This document shows positions 8,544 through 16,975 of a stretch of 64,000 bases of DNA, piece after piece (within the stretch, counting starts at the first letter, position 1; each line of letters opens with the position of its first letter). The position numbers and the translations under genes were made by a program. The notes below the pieces were generated by a model. That model was not told the DNA's origin. It was given only the letters and a program-made list of their open reading frames with translations, and ran no database searches. Source of the DNA: Streptomyces sp. NBC_00083 (GTDB lineage: Bacteria > Actinomycetota > Actinomycetes > Streptomycetales > Streptomycetaceae); NCBI RefSeq assembly GCF_026343295.1, contig NZ_JAPELY010000001.1, forward strand, positions 124,001-188,000, written 5' to 3'.

Positions 8544-9299
8544 TCAGTGGCGGAAGAAGATCCGGTCCCCGTACTCCGCCATGACCCGCCCGTTCCACTC
8601 GTGGCCCCCATCGACGTTCCCCGAACGAAGAAGCGGAGGCTCCACCCCCCGGGCAACCAGCGCCTCCGCCGCCGCAGCCATCGTCGCCTGCATCAGCGCA
8701 CTGGTGACCACGGTCGACGCGGGAGCGAAGGGCGCCGACACGCCCTCGTACGTCAGCTCCGCGTCCCCCACCGCGATCTTGCTGTCGAGCACGACGTCGC
8801 AGTGATCGCGCAGGAACGTCCCCGAGACGTGCCGGGACCGCGTGTTCTCCGCGTACGCCACCGACGTGACCCCGATGACCTTGAGCCCGAGCGCCCGCGC
8901 GTTCATCGCCATCTCCACGGGCAGCGCGTTGCGCCCGGACAGCGAGATGATCACGAGGACGTCGCCCGGCTTGGCGGGGCTGGAGTCGAGCACCGCGCCG
9001 GCCAGGCCGTCGACGCGTTCGAGGGCCGAGCCGAGGGTCGCCGGCATGACGTCGACGCCCACCACGCCCGGCACGGCGAGCAGGTTCATCAGGGCGAACC
9101 CGCCGGCCCGGTAGACCACGTCCTGCGCGGCGAGCGAGGAGTGTCCGGCGCCGAAGGCGAAGAGCCGCCCGCCCGCCTCCACGGTGTCGGCGATCACGGC
9201 GCCGGCGGCGGCGATGTTCAGCGACTCCTCGTCCCGCACCCGCCCCAGGAGCCCGATCGCGGCGTCGAAGAACTGACCGGCCAGCTTGCTCTCGTTCAT
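8544..9299 (-). CDS. SIS-domain phosphosugar isomerase/binding protein
   Basis: This 251-residue cytoplasmic SIS-fold protein has the features of the YfeU/phosphosugar-isomerase group. The first sugar-phosphate loop is GAGHSSLAAQDVVYRAGG near 50-65. The second is SLSGRNALPVEMAMNARALG near 120-140, preceded by GDVLVIIS. It probably binds or isomerises an amino-sugar phosphate; the exact substrate is not evident. ATG 9299 (MNESKLAGQF) is chosen over an upstream in-frame extension lacking homology-like features. It is divergent from dmdR1, and a DasR-like palindrome lies about 52 bases upstream, consistent with amino-sugar metabolism. Confidence 0.85.
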   Translation of the reverse strand: MNESKLAGQFFDAAIGLLGRVRDEESLNIAAAGAVIADTVEAGGRLFAFGAGHSSLAAQDVVYRAGGFALMNLLAVPGVVGVDVMPATLGSALERVDGLAGAVLDSSPAKPGDVLVIISLSGRNALPVEMAMNARALGLKVIGVTSVAYAENTRSRHVSGTFLRDHCDVVLDSKIAVGDAELTYEGVSAPFAPASTVVTSALMQATMAAAAEALVARGVEPPLLRSGNVDGGHEWNGRVMAEYGDRIFFRH

Positions 9300-9350
9300 C
9301 GCCGAGGACCCTTTCAGGGGTGGGTAAACGACCGTGCGCCGATCACGGTG

Positions 9351-9362
9351 CGGTCTGGACCT
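9351..9362. promoter_or_regulatory. DasR-like (dre) palindrome upstream of the SIS gene
   Basis: The sequence CGGTCTGGACCT matches the GntR-family DasR operator core TGGTCTAGACCA at nine of twelve positions, and its central GGTC/GACC arms are perfect. DasR represses aminosugar genes in Streptomyces and responds to glucosamine-6-phosphate. Position and neighbouring gene fit, but binding is inferred. Confidence 0.45.
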
Positions 9363-9502
9363 TTCCCCTGTCAATACGGTGTCCACGGCCAGTGGGTCAA
9401 GATGGGGAACGGTCGCGATGGCACGGTTGTCAGTGCGATGCGTCAGAATTGGTCCAGGGCCAGCGGCACGACGTTTTTATGTCACAGCATCGAGGGGCAC
9501 GT

Positions 9503-10195
9503 ATGTCCGGACTGATCGACACCACGGAGATGTATCTCCGCACCATCCTCGAACTTGAGGAGGAGGGTGTGGTCCCCATGCGCGCCCGCATCGCCGAGCG
9601 CCTGGACCAGAGCGGCCCGACCGTGAGCCAGACGGTGGCGCGCATGGAGCGCGACGGCCTGGTCCAGGTGGCGGGCGACCGTCATCTGGAGCTGACCGAC
9701 GAGGGCCGCCGCCTGGCCACGCGCGTCATGCGCAAGCACCGGCTCGCCGAGTGCCTGCTCGTCGACGTGATCGGCCTGGAGTGGGAGCAGGTCCACGCGG
9801 AGGCCTGCCGCTGGGAGCACGTCATGAGCGAGGCGGTGGAGCGCCGCGTCCTGGAGCTCCTGCGCCACCCGACCGAGTCTCCGTACGGCAACCCGATCCC
9901 GGGCCTCGAGGAGCTGGGCGAGAAGACCGAGGCGGACGCCTTCCTGGAGGACGGCATCATCAGCCTGGGCGAGCTCGACCCGGGCCCGGAGGGCAAGACG
10001 GTGGTCGTGCGCCGGATCGGCGAGCCGATCCAGACCGACGCCCAGCTGATGTACACGCTGCGACGGGCGGGCGTGCAGCCCGGCTCCGTGGTGAGCGTGA
10101 CGCAGTCGCCGGGCGGGGTCCTGGTCGGCAGCAGCGGCGAGGCCGCGGAGCTGGCGGCCGACGTCGCGTCGCACGTGTTCGTCGCCAAGCGCTGA
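9503..10195 (+). CDS. dmdR1: Iron-dependent DtxR/IdeR-family repressor DmdR1
   Basis: This 230-residue regulator senses Fe(II) and represses siderophore and iron-uptake genes. The order is an N-terminal winged helix (SGLIDTTEMYLRTILELEEEG, then ARIAERLDQSGPTVSQTVARMERDGL, residues about 1-65), a metal-binding and dimerisation domain (ATRVMRKHRLAECLLVDVIGLEW, then EACRWEHVMS with its Cys/His/Glu ligands, and RHPTESPYGNPIPG), and a C-terminal SH3-like domain from about 150. ATG 9503 follows GAGGGG. Length and sequence fit the principal Streptomyces iron regulator. A long antiparallel ORF runs opposite its 3' half; in S. coelicolor an antisense gene (adm) is described for this locus. Confidence 0.9.
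   Translation: MSGLIDTTEMYLRTILELEEEGVVPMRARIAERLDQSGPTVSQTVARMERDGLVQVAGDRHLELTDEGRRLATRVMRKHRLAECLLVDVIGLEWEQVHAEACRWEHVMSEAVERRVLELLRHPTESPYGNPIPGLEELGEKTEADAFLEDGIISLGELDPGPEGKTVVVRRIGEPIQTDAQLMYTLRRAGVQPGSVVSVTQSPGGVLVGSSGEAAELAADVASHVFVAKR
9682..10188 (-). other. adm: Possible antiparallel adm-like ORF opposite dmdR1
   Basis: An uninterrupted 168-codon frame starting at ATG 10188 runs opposite dmdR1. It reads MATNTCDATSAASSAASPLL and is Ser/Arg/Thr-rich. By codon statistics alone I would dismiss it as a shadow of a GC-rich gene. It is listed because an overlapping antisense gene of dmdR1, named adm, has been described in S. coelicolor as affecting siderophore and antibiotic production. 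There is no ribosome site that I can see. Confidence 0.3.
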
Positions 10196-10470
10196 GGCGG
10201 GCGCGGTACTGCCGCTCCCCCGCCCGTTGGCCCTCACGTGACGGAACGTCACCGGCCGTTCCCCGCAAGGGAGTTGACCGCACCTGTCGAAGGGTGCGGG
10301 AAGCCTGCGGGGAAGGCCGGTTTCCGGGCGGAACGGCAGCGGCCGGGCGGATCGCGTGCGAGGCTGTGGCGTGAGCCATTCGACCGCGAAGGCGGGCGGC
10401 AGGGGAGGGGGCGGCCATGATGACGCCGCATCCGCCCGTGTCGCGGGAGACTCCGCTTCGGGAAGACCAG

Positions 10471-10498
10471 GGCCCCGGCGCCTCGCGGCGCCGGGGCC
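10471..10498. terminator. 12-bp GC hairpin with TCGC loop
   Basis: Arms GGCCCCGGCGCC and GGCGCCGGGGCC (10471-10482, 10487-10498) are perfectly complementary around TCGC. It lies about 275 bases after the dmdR1 stop. It may terminate dmdR1 or an unrecognised small RNA starting near 10240. Confidence 0.55.
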
Positions 10499-10664
10499 TG
10501 TCCTCCCCGGTGTCGACCCGGAGCCCCGAGCTCCCAGGGTCGACCCCCGCGGACCGTCTTCCCCGAGCGGCCCGCCTCCCGGAGAAGATCTCCCCTCGGC
10601 ACGTGACGTCAATCCTTGAGCGTGGTCACTCGAACGAGGGGTGTTGCGCGAGATGTGCGAGTTT

Positions 10665-10680
10665 TCGAATAGGGGTTCGA
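10665..10680. promoter_or_regulatory. LexA/SOS-box-like palindrome
   Basis: TCGAATAGGGGTTCGA matches the Gram-positive/actinobacterial SOS pattern TCGAAC-N4-GTTCGA at eleven of twelve fixed positions. It ends 62 bases before the alpha/beta hydrolase start. The sequence just after it (TACTCT) could be a -10 element, which would put the box between -35 and -10. The LexA role is inferred. Confidence 0.45.
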
Positions 10681-10741
10681 TACTCTGCCGTGAACTGACC
10701 ACGCGGGAGCTGTGCGGGGACTGAAGGGGGTGCCAGGGCAC

Positions 10742-11602
10742 ATGGTGCGGCGCATCGATGTGACGGGGACCGGCGGGGTTCGCCTCGCCGCCTGGGAGTT
10801 CGCGGAGCCCAAGGACCGCCCGGAGGCCGACGGCGCCCCCGGGGTCCTCCTGCTGCACGGCCTGATGGGCCGGGCCTCGCACTGGGCGTCCACGGCGCGC
10901 TGGCTCGCCGAGAAGCACCGGGCGGTCGCCCTCGACCAGCGGGGCCACGGCCGCAGCGACAAGCCGGCCGAGGGGCCCTTCACGCGCGAGGTCTACGTGG
11001 CCGACGCGGAGGCCGCCATCGAGCAGCTGGGCCTCGCGCCGGTGACGCTGATCGGCCACTCGATGGGCGCCCTCACGGCGTGGCAGCTCGCGGCGAAGCG
11101 GCCCGACCTGGTGCGCGCCCTGATCATCTGCGACATGCGGGCCTCGGCGCTCGGGGCGGCGTCGCAGCGCGAATGGGAGGACTGGTTCAAGGCGTGGCCG
11201 GTGCCGTTCGCGACGCTCGCCGACGTACGGAAGTGGTTCGGCGAGGACGACCCGTGGGTGGAGCGGCCCACTCCCTCGCGGGGCGAGTTCTTCGCGGAGG
11301 TGATGGCGGAGCGGGCGGACGGCTGGCGCCCGGTCTTCTCGCGCCGCCAGATGCTGACGTCCCGCGAGACGTGGGTGTACGACGCGCACTGGGAGGAGCT
11401 GGCCCAGGTCGAGTGCCCCGCCCTGGTCGTACGGGGCCTCGACGGCGAGCTGGGCCGCGCGGAGGCCCAGGAGATGGTGCGGGTGCTGCCGCGCGGGCAG
11501 TACGCGGAGGTGGCGGACGCGGGGCACCTCGTCCACTACGACCAGCCGGAGGGGTGGCGCGACGCGGTCCAGCCCTTCCTGACCACCGCGCTCACGCCGT
11601 AG
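10742..11602 (+). CDS. Alpha/beta hydrolase
   Basis: This 286-residue cytoplasmic hydrolase has the canonical fold markers: the oxyanion region VLLLHGLMGRASHW (about 34-47), DQRGHGRSDKP (about 65-75), the nucleophile elbow GHSMGALTAW with Ser near 107, and the catalytic His in ADAGHLVHYDQP near 261. The acid is probably the Asp in VVRGLDGELG. The substrate (ester, lactone or similar) cannot be predicted. ATG 10742 is used; a GTG ten codons upstream is an alternative. It stands alone, is preceded by an SOS-like palindrome and is followed by repeat block 2. Confidence 0.88.
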   Translation: MVRRIDVTGTGGVRLAAWEFAEPKDRPEADGAPGVLLLHGLMGRASHWASTARWLAEKHRAVALDQRGHGRSDKPAEGPFTREVYVADAEAAIEQLGLAPVTLIGHSMGALTAWQLAAKRPDLVRALIICDMRASALGAASQREWEDWFKAWPVPFATLADVRKWFGEDDPWVERPTPSRGEFFAEVMAERADGWRPVFSRRQMLTSRETWVYDAHWEELAQVECPALVVRGLDGELGRAEAQEMVRVLPRGQYAEVADAGHLVHYDQPEGWRDAVQPFLTTALTP

Positions 11603-12003
11603 CGCCGCCTACGCTATGCCGGGCAGCACGCACATCCCCAGCCCGTCCGGCGTTTGAGGACGAGCGCGCCCTTTCAGCCGGTCCGGCGTTTGAGGACGAG
11701 CGCCTTTCGGGCGCGAACGGGGTCTGGGGTGGAGCCCCAGGGGTTTGGACCTCAGCCCCTTCTCCCGCCCCCGGAGGGTTTCGGGAAGGGGCGGGGTGGG
11801 GCATCCCCCGGGGTCTGGGGCAGAGCCCCAGCAACCCCGCCCCGGCCTTCGTCTGCACACCGTGCTGGGGCGCCCGCGCAGTTCCCCGCGCCCCCAGGTG
11901 GGCCGGCCTCGGCGGGATGCCGAGCCGGGGCAACCCCGGCCCCCGCCCGGCGGGTTGGAGCCGGGCGGCGTGGACACCCTCAGCCCACCCCGGCCCCGTG
12001 GGG
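11603..12003. repeat. Intergenic repeat mosaic, block 2
   Basis: The same modules as block 1 occur in the same orientation. Two GTCCGGCGTTTGAGGACGAG units (11645-11705) come first. Then follow GGCGCGAACGGGGTCTGGGG, the hairpin CTGGGGTGGAGCCCCAG, the CCCCCGGAGGGTTTCGGGAA module, a second hairpin variant CTGGGGCAGAGCCCCAG, and the GCGCAGTTCCCCGCGCCCCC module. It lies between the convergent hydrolase and ABC permease genes. The GGA and AGA loop changes keep the stem intact, so pairing rather than exact sequence seems conserved. Confidence 0.75.
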
Positions 12004-13644
12004 TCAGCCGGTGCTGACCGCGGAGAGGATTTCCGGGAGGCGGTCGGCCGTGCGCGGCGCCGCCACCTTCAGCCCCGCCCAGCACACGAGCCCCCCGTAC
12101 ACCGCCCCCAGCGGCAACAGCAGCCACAGCCCTGCATGGTTGCCCGACACGTGCAGCCAGATCGCGAGGGCGATCATCGGCGCACACAGCACCGCGCTCA
12201 CCACCATCCCGCCGAAGATCGACAGCGCCGCGATCCCGCCCTGCCCCGGCGCCACGTTCTTCCGGCTGTCCTGCGGGATGGAGTACGCCAGCGTCGCCGA
12301 CGCCACCGAACCCGTCGCCAGCATCGCGCCGAGCAGCGACAGCGCGAGCCCGATGACCTCGGGCAGCTTCGCCCAGTCGTCGAGCATGCCCGCCGTGACC
12401 GCCGCCACGAGCACCGTGTACGGAAGCGTCACCATGAGCAGCGCCAACGCCCGCGCCCGCAGCTCCAGATAGGCGTCCCGGGTCGAGGAGATGCTCAGGA
12501 GCACCATCCAGAACGCCGAGGTGTCCTGCCCGAACTGGTTGTACATCTGCATGCCGAGCATGCCCGTCGCGAAGCACGCGAAGTAGACCGTGCCGGCGCC
12601 CTGGAGCGCGTTGAAGACCGGCACGATCAGGCCGATCGCCAGCGAGGTGATCCACGCCGCCTTCGTCTTGGGGTCCCGCCAGGCGTAGCGCAGCGTACGC
12701 AGGATCGCGGTGCCGGTGCGGCCGTCGGGGAGCAGCGAGGTGAGGCCCCGGCCCGTGGACTCCTTGCGGGAGGCGTCGGACGCGGCGAGCGTCGAACCGT
12801 CCGGCGTCGTCATCAGCTTCACGAGGGAGCGCTTCCACGCGTACAGGAGCAGCCCCAACGCGCCCATAGACAGCAGGAGTTGAGCGGCAGCGCGCACGTA
12901 CGCGCCCTCGCTCACCGAGTCGACCGCGCCGATCGCCGAGGCCGGCGGCAGCCAGCGGACGACATCCGCGACCGGGTCGAGCGCGGTGATCCCGCCGGAC
13001 CTGCCGAGCCGCTGCATGCCGAAGTTCACGAACTGGATGCCGACCGCGATGATCAGGCCGCTCAGAACCGCGAGGTCGCGGCCCTTGCGGGAGGTGAGCA
13101 GCCGGGTGTTGGCGGCGGCCACCGCGCGGGCCAGCGCCAGGCACACGAGCAGCGCGAGCGGCACCGCCACGACGGCGAGCAGGGCCGCGCCCAGGCCGTG
13201 GGTGACGGCGATCGCCGAGCCGAGCACCAGGCAGAGCGTGAACAGCGGCCCGATCCCCACCAGGGAGGCCACGAGCAGCGCGCCGACGAGCGGGCCTGGC
13301 CGCAGCGGCAGCATGACGAGCCGGGTCGGGTCCAGGGTCTCGTCGCCGCTCGGGAAGAACAGCGGCACGACGGTCCAGCCCACCGCCAGCACCGTCACGC
13401 CGAGCACCGCCACGGTGGCGGCGTGCGCGTTGCCGTGCAGCGCGATCAGGCCGACGAGTTGCAGCGCGGCGAAGAGCAGGGCGAGCACGGCGGAGGTGAT
13501 GTACGCGGCCCGGCGCCCGCCGGAACGCCGCAGCCCGTTCTTCAGGAGCGACAGCTTGAGGCGTACGAAGACGGGCATCAGGGCGGCGGTGCCCATCGTG
13601 GGCGGGGCCGAAGGCGCGGCCACGGAGGTCGGGGGCCGGCTCAT
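12004..13644 (-). CDS. ABC transporter integral membrane protein
   Basis: This 546-residue polytopic protein has about twelve hydrophobic segments (for example YITSAVLALLFAALQLVGLI, and later VIGLALSLLGAMLATGSV). It is probably the permease half of an ABC-2-type exporter with the ATPase upstream. It lacks an ATP site. Its ATG overlaps the ATPase stop as ATGA, so the pair is translationally coupled. The substrate is unknown; this large two-gene form without an accessory protein is common in actinobacteria. One cytoplasmic loop (MTTPDGSTLAASDASRKES) divides it into two halves. Confidence 0.85.
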   Translation of the reverse strand: MSRPPTSVAAPSAPPTMGTAALMPVFVRLKLSLLKNGLRRSGGRRAAYITSAVLALLFAALQLVGLIALHGNAHAATVAVLGVTVLAVGWTVVPLFFPSGDETLDPTRLVMLPLRPGPLVGALLVASLVGIGPLFTLCLVLGSAIAVTHGLGAALLAVVAVPLALLVCLALARAVAAANTRLLTSRKGRDLAVLSGLIIAVGIQFVNFGMQRLGRSGGITALDPVADVVRWLPPASAIGAVDSVSEGAYVRAAAQLLLSMGALGLLLYAWKRSLVKLMTTPDGSTLAASDASRKESTGRGLTSLLPDGRTGTAILRTLRYAWRDPKTKAAWITSLAIGLIVPVFNALQGAGTVYFACFATGMLGMQMYNQFGQDTSAFWMVLLSISSTRDAYLELRARALALLMVTLPYTVLVAAVTAGMLDDWAKLPEVIGLALSLLGAMLATGSVASATLAYSIPQDSRKNVAPGQGGIAALSIFGGMVVSAVLCAPMIALAIWLHVSGNHAGLWLLLPLGAVYGGLVCWAGLKVAAPRTADRLPEILSAVSTG

Positions 13645-14465
13645 CGCGCACCGCCGCCGAGCCAGTCGAGCGAGTCCCCCGTGGTGCGGCCGCCCGCGCC
13701 GACGAGTTCGAGGAACGCGTTCTGGAGCGAACCGGCGTCGCCGCGGACCTCGGCCAGGGTGCCCTGCGCCCGGATGCGGCCCGCGGCCATCACGGCGACC
13801 CAGTCGCACAGCGACTCGACGAGCTCCATGACGTGGCTGGAGAAGACGACGGTGGCTCCGGAGCCGGTGTAGCGCTCCAGGACGCCCCGGATGGTCTGTG
13901 CGGAGACCGGGTCGACGCCCTCGAACGGCTCGTCGAGGAAGAGGACTTCGGGGTTGTGGAGGAGGGCCGCGGCGAGCCCGATCTTCTTGCGCATGCCCGT
14001 CGAGTAGTCGACGACCAGCTTGTGCTGGGAGCCGGCGAGGTCGAGCACGTCGAGGAGTTGCGCGGCCCGCTTGTCGACCTCGGCGCCGGGCAGCCCGCGC
14101 AGCCGGCCCGAGTAGCCGAGCAGTTCGCGTCCCGAGAGCCGCTCGAACAGGCGCAGCCCCTCCGGCAGTACGCCGATGCGGGACTTGACCGCGACCGGGT
14201 CGCCCCACACGTCGTGCCCCGCGACCTCGACCTTCCCCTGGTCCGGCCTGAGCAGCCCGGTCACCATCGACAGGGTGGTGGTCTTGCCCGCGCCGTTCGG
14301 TCCGACCAGACCGATGAACTTGCCCGCGGGCAGCTCCAGATCGATCCCCGCCACCGCGATCTGCTCGCCGAAGCGCTTCCACAGCCCCTGTACGCGGACG
14401 GCGGGCGGTGCGCTCCGCGCTCCGCCCGCCGTGTCCGACGATCCTTCGAATGCCTGGTCCGGCAT
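13641..14465 (-). CDS. ABC transporter ATP-binding protein
   Basis: This 274-residue ATPase subunit energises the membrane protein encoded just downstream. It shows Walker A GPNGAGKTTT, a Q-loop region after MVTGLLRPDQG, an unusual signature YSTGMRKKIGLA (G and K rather than SGGQ, as in many ABC-2 exporters), and Walker B VLFLDEPFEG, followed by a switch His in FSSHVMELVE. ATG 14465 is preferred to two upstream ATGs because AGAGG precedes it by seven bases. The four-base ATGA overlap with the permease indicates one operon of two genes. Confidence 0.9.
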   Translation of the reverse strand: MPDQAFEGSSDTAGGARSAPPAVRVQGLWKRFGEQIAVAGIDLELPAGKFIGLVGPNGAGKTTTLSMVTGLLRPDQGKVEVAGHDVWGDPVAVKSRIGVLPEGLRLFERLSGRELLGYSGRLRGLPGAEVDKRAAQLLDVLDLAGSQHKLVVDYSTGMRKKIGLAAALLHNPEVLFLDEPFEGVDPVSAQTIRGVLERYTGSGATVVFSSHVMELVESLCDWVAVMAAGRIRAQGTLAEVRGDAGSLQNAFLELVGAGGRTTGDSLDWLGGGAR

Positions 14466-14531
14466 GGTGGTGCCTCTCATCCCCGTGGTGATGCCTACCC
14501 GCACACCATAGGAGCCGAGGCCGCAGGGACC

Positions 14532-15245
14532 CTAGGGGCGTCGCGCCCTCGCGTCGGCGGCCTCGCGTCCGCAGGCGTAGGCGAGCGGGCTGATCAGCTC
14601 CTCCGCGTCCGGCAGCCAGCGGTTGGCGGGGGTGGGGCGGCGCGCCCACTGCACGGCGCCGGAACCGCCGACCCGGGTCGGCGGCGCCGCCACGTAGTCG
14701 CCCTCGCCGCGGGTGACCAGGTCGACCGCGGCCGGCGACCACCCCAACTTCCGTACCAGGTCGGGGACCTTGGCGCCCGCGCCCGGCAGCACGAAGAACA
14801 GCATCCGGCGGTCGGGGGTGCAGGTGACCGGGCCGAGCGTGAGTTCCATCCGCTCCATGCGGGCCAGCGCGAGGAACCCGGCCGACTCCGGCACGTCGAT
14901 GGCGTCGAAGGTGCGCCCGGTGGGAAGCAGGATCGAGGCGCGGGGGCTCTTGGACCACAGCCGGCGGGCCGCGACGGCGCTGCCCGTCGCCTGGGTCGCC
15001 CAGTCGGGCCGCGCGGGGTGCGCACCCGGCTTCGGGCACGCCGTGTCACCGCACGAGCAGCGCTCGACCCCCTCGTCGGCTTCGAGGAACGTACCGGGGA
15101 AGACGTCCCAGTGCCGCTCCTCCGCGTACCGTACGGCGCTGTCCAGGAGCTGTTCGCCGCGCTGCTTGGGGATCTGTGCGGATTCCGTATCCGTGCCCGT
15201 GCCTGTGATGGTTTCTTCCACGACGGACTCAACGGGGGCCACCAC
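14532..15245 (-). CDS. Primase/polymerase-domain-like protein
   Basis: This 237-residue protein starts at GTG 15245. It resembles the N-terminal domain of bifunctional DNA primase/polymerase proteins found across Streptomyces. The pattern is LLDSAVRYAEERHWDVFPG, then a cysteine pair CSCGDTACPKPGAHPARPDW, then IDVPESAGFLALARMERM in place of the usual Asp-rich catalytic motif, and TRGEGDYVAAPPTRV near the end. The expected D-x-D metal ligands are not clearly present, so catalysis is doubtful and it may be a degenerate regulatory homologue. It is monocistronic, upstream of the ABC pair with 66 bases between. Confidence 0.65.
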   Translation of the reverse strand: MVAPVESVVEETITGTGTDTESAQIPKQRGEQLLDSAVRYAEERHWDVFPGTFLEADEGVERCSCGDTACPKPGAHPARPDWATQATGSAVAARRLWSKSPRASILLPTGRTFDAIDVPESAGFLALARMERMELTLGPVTCTPDRRMLFFVLPGAGAKVPDLVRKLGWSPAAVDLVTRGEGDYVAAPPTRVGGSGAVQWARRPTPANRWLPDAEELISPLAYACGREAADARARRP

Positions 15246-15438
15246 CCAGGGTTACGGGCTCGGTGACGGCGGGATCAGGGGTATCGGTCCTGCATATGGG
15301 GCGCATGGGTGCATGGGCGGGGGCGCGCGTGCGGCTGTGCGTCGGCGGCAGGGTAGCCCTATGCGGGGGAAGCAGCCGGGAATTTGGGCAATGACGCCAT
15401 ATTCCCGATTCTCCTCGTTTCTCTGCATATTCGCAGGG

Positions 15439-15462
15439 CAATGATCAGGGTGCTGATCACTG
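15439..15462. promoter_or_regulatory. Inverted repeat before the NsdA-like regulator
   Basis: Two near-complementary nonamers, CAATGATCA and TGATCACTG, are separated by six bases. They lie between a possible -10 (CATATT, 15426-15431) and the start codon at 15481. The position suits an operator, possibly autoregulatory. Confidence 0.45.
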
Positions 15463-15480
15463 CCGCTCCAGGGGGTTTTC

Positions 15481-16863
15481 ATGGCAGCCAGGCCTCTCGT
15501 CGCCCGCCAGCCCAACGAACGTCTGCAGGCGCTCATCCAGGAAGCCGGATGTTCCAACGCCGGCCTCGCCCGCCGCGTGAACATGGTCGGAGCGGAGCGG
15601 GGCCTCGACCTCCGCTACGACAAGACGTCCGTGGCGCGGTGGTTGCGCGGACAGCAGCCGAGGGGAAGGGCGCCCGGCATCATCGCGGAGGCCCTCGGCC
15701 GCAAACTGGGCCGTACGGTCACGATCGACGAGATCGGCATGGCCAACGGCAAGAACCTCGCGTCGGGCGTCGGGCTCCAGTTCTCGCCCACCGTGCTCGG
15801 CGCGATCGAGCAGGTCTGCGAGCTGTGGCGCAGCGACGTGGGCCGGCGCGACTTCCTGTCCGGCTCCACCGTCGCGGCCTCCGCGCTCGTCGAGCCCAGC
15901 CGGGACTGGCTGATCACCGGCGCCGACTCCCAGGTCGCGCGCAGCGCGGGCCAGCGCGTCGGGGCCGCCGACGTCGAAGCGGTCAAGGCGATGACCGACG
16001 CCCTCATCCGGCTCGACCACCGCTTCGGCGCCGGTCATGTGCGGCCGGTCGTCGTCCACTACCTCAACAGCGTGGTGTCCGGGCTGCTCGCCGGGTCCTA
16101 CCGGGAGTCCGTGGGGCGGCAGTTGTTCGCCGCGGTGGCCCGGCTCACCGAACTCGCCGGATACATGGCCGTCGACACCGGCCAGCCGGGCCTCGCCCAG
16201 CGCTACTACATCCAGGCGCTGCGCCTGGCCCAGGCCGCCGACGACCGGGGCTACGGCGGCTACGTCCTGGCCGCGTCCATGAGCCATCTCGCGGCCCAGC
16301 TCGGCAATCCGCGCGAGATCGCCCAACTGGCGCGCGCCGCACAGGAAGGCGCCCGCGGCCGGGTCACCCCGCGCGCCGAGGCGATGTTCTACGCGGCCGA
16401 GGCGCGCGGGCACGCCCTGCTCGGCGACGCGCGCACCTGCCAGCTCGTCTCGGGCCGCGCCCTGACCGCGCTGGACGCCGCGGACCCGGACTCGGGCGAC
16501 GACCCGCCGTGGATCGCCCACTTCGACCACGCCTACCTCGCCGACGAACTCGCCCACTGCCACCGGGATCTGGGCCAGTCGGAGGCGGCCGCCCGGTGCG
16601 CCGAGGAGTCGCTCGCCGGGCACCCCGAGTCGCGGGCGCGACGCCGCGCCATCGGTCTCGTCCTGCTGGCCACCGCCCAGGTGCAGCAGCGCGAGGTGGA
16701 GCAGGCGTGCGCGACGGGCACCCGCGCCGTGGAGCTCCTGTCCACGCTGCGCTCCCACCGGGGCGCGGACTATCTGGAGGACCTGCAACAGCGCCTGGAG
16801 CCGTACGCGGACGAGCCCGCGGTGCGGGAGTTCGGGGAGCGCGTGGAGGTGCAAGCAGCCTGA
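15481..16863 (+). CDS. NsdA-like TPR regulatory protein
   Basis: This 460-residue cytoplasmic protein has an HTH-like N-terminus (NERLQALIQEAGCSNAGLARRVN, then YDKTSVARWLRGQQPRGRAPGIIAEALGRKLGR, about 10-80) and a long alpha-helical C-terminal half of TPR-like repeats (GQPGLAQRYYIQALRLAQAADD, then LGNPREIAQLARAAQEGA, then GDARTCQLVSGRALTALD). It belongs to the Streptomyces family containing NsdA, a negative regulator of sporulation and antibiotic production; which paralogue this is I cannot say. AGGGGG precedes ATG 15481. The inverted repeat in its leader suggests control of its own promoter. Confidence 0.75.
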   Translation: MAARPLVARQPNERLQALIQEAGCSNAGLARRVNMVGAERGLDLRYDKTSVARWLRGQQPRGRAPGIIAEALGRKLGRTVTIDEIGMANGKNLASGVGLQFSPTVLGAIEQVCELWRSDVGRRDFLSGSTVAASALVEPSRDWLITGADSQVARSAGQRVGAADVEAVKAMTDALIRLDHRFGAGHVRPVVVHYLNSVVSGLLAGSYRESVGRQLFAAVARLTELAGYMAVDTGQPGLAQRYYIQALRLAQAADDRGYGGYVLAASMSHLAAQLGNPREIAQLARAAQEGARGRVTPRAEAMFYAAEARGHALLGDARTCQLVSGRALTALDAADPDSGDDPPWIAHFDHAYLADELAHCHRDLGQSEAAARCAEESLAGHPESRARRRAIGLVLLATAQVQQREVEQACATGTRAVELLSTLRSHRGADYLEDLQQRLEPYADEPAVREFGERVEVQAA

Positions 16864-16975
16864 GCGTCTGCCGTCAAGGGCGCCTGAGCAGGGGGTCTGG
16901 GGAGGGCTTGGCAAGGGCGTGGGGGGACCCGGTAGCGTGAACCGACGATTCCTAGGTCCACGTACAGGAGTTCCG

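Larger units (their letters stand above)
10196..10741. other. 546-base non-coding region
   Basis: No gene is convincing here. It contains a strong 12-bp hairpin (10471-10498), an AT-richer promoter-like stretch (10610-10700) with an SOS-box-like palindrome, and the hydrolase ribosome site. A frame starting ATGATGACGCC at 10417 passes through the hairpin and is probably not translated. Confidence 0.6.

Noticed and set aside
10660..10700. Possible tRNA T-arm at GGTTCGATAC
   Set aside because: No acceptor, D or anticodon stems can be built around it. The SOS-like palindrome explains the symmetry better.
12004..15039. A 1011-codon minus-strand frame spanning the ABC permease and beyond
   Set aside because: Only the part from ATG 13644 codes for the membrane protein. 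The upstream part is an out-of-frame reading of the ATPase and the primase-like gene.
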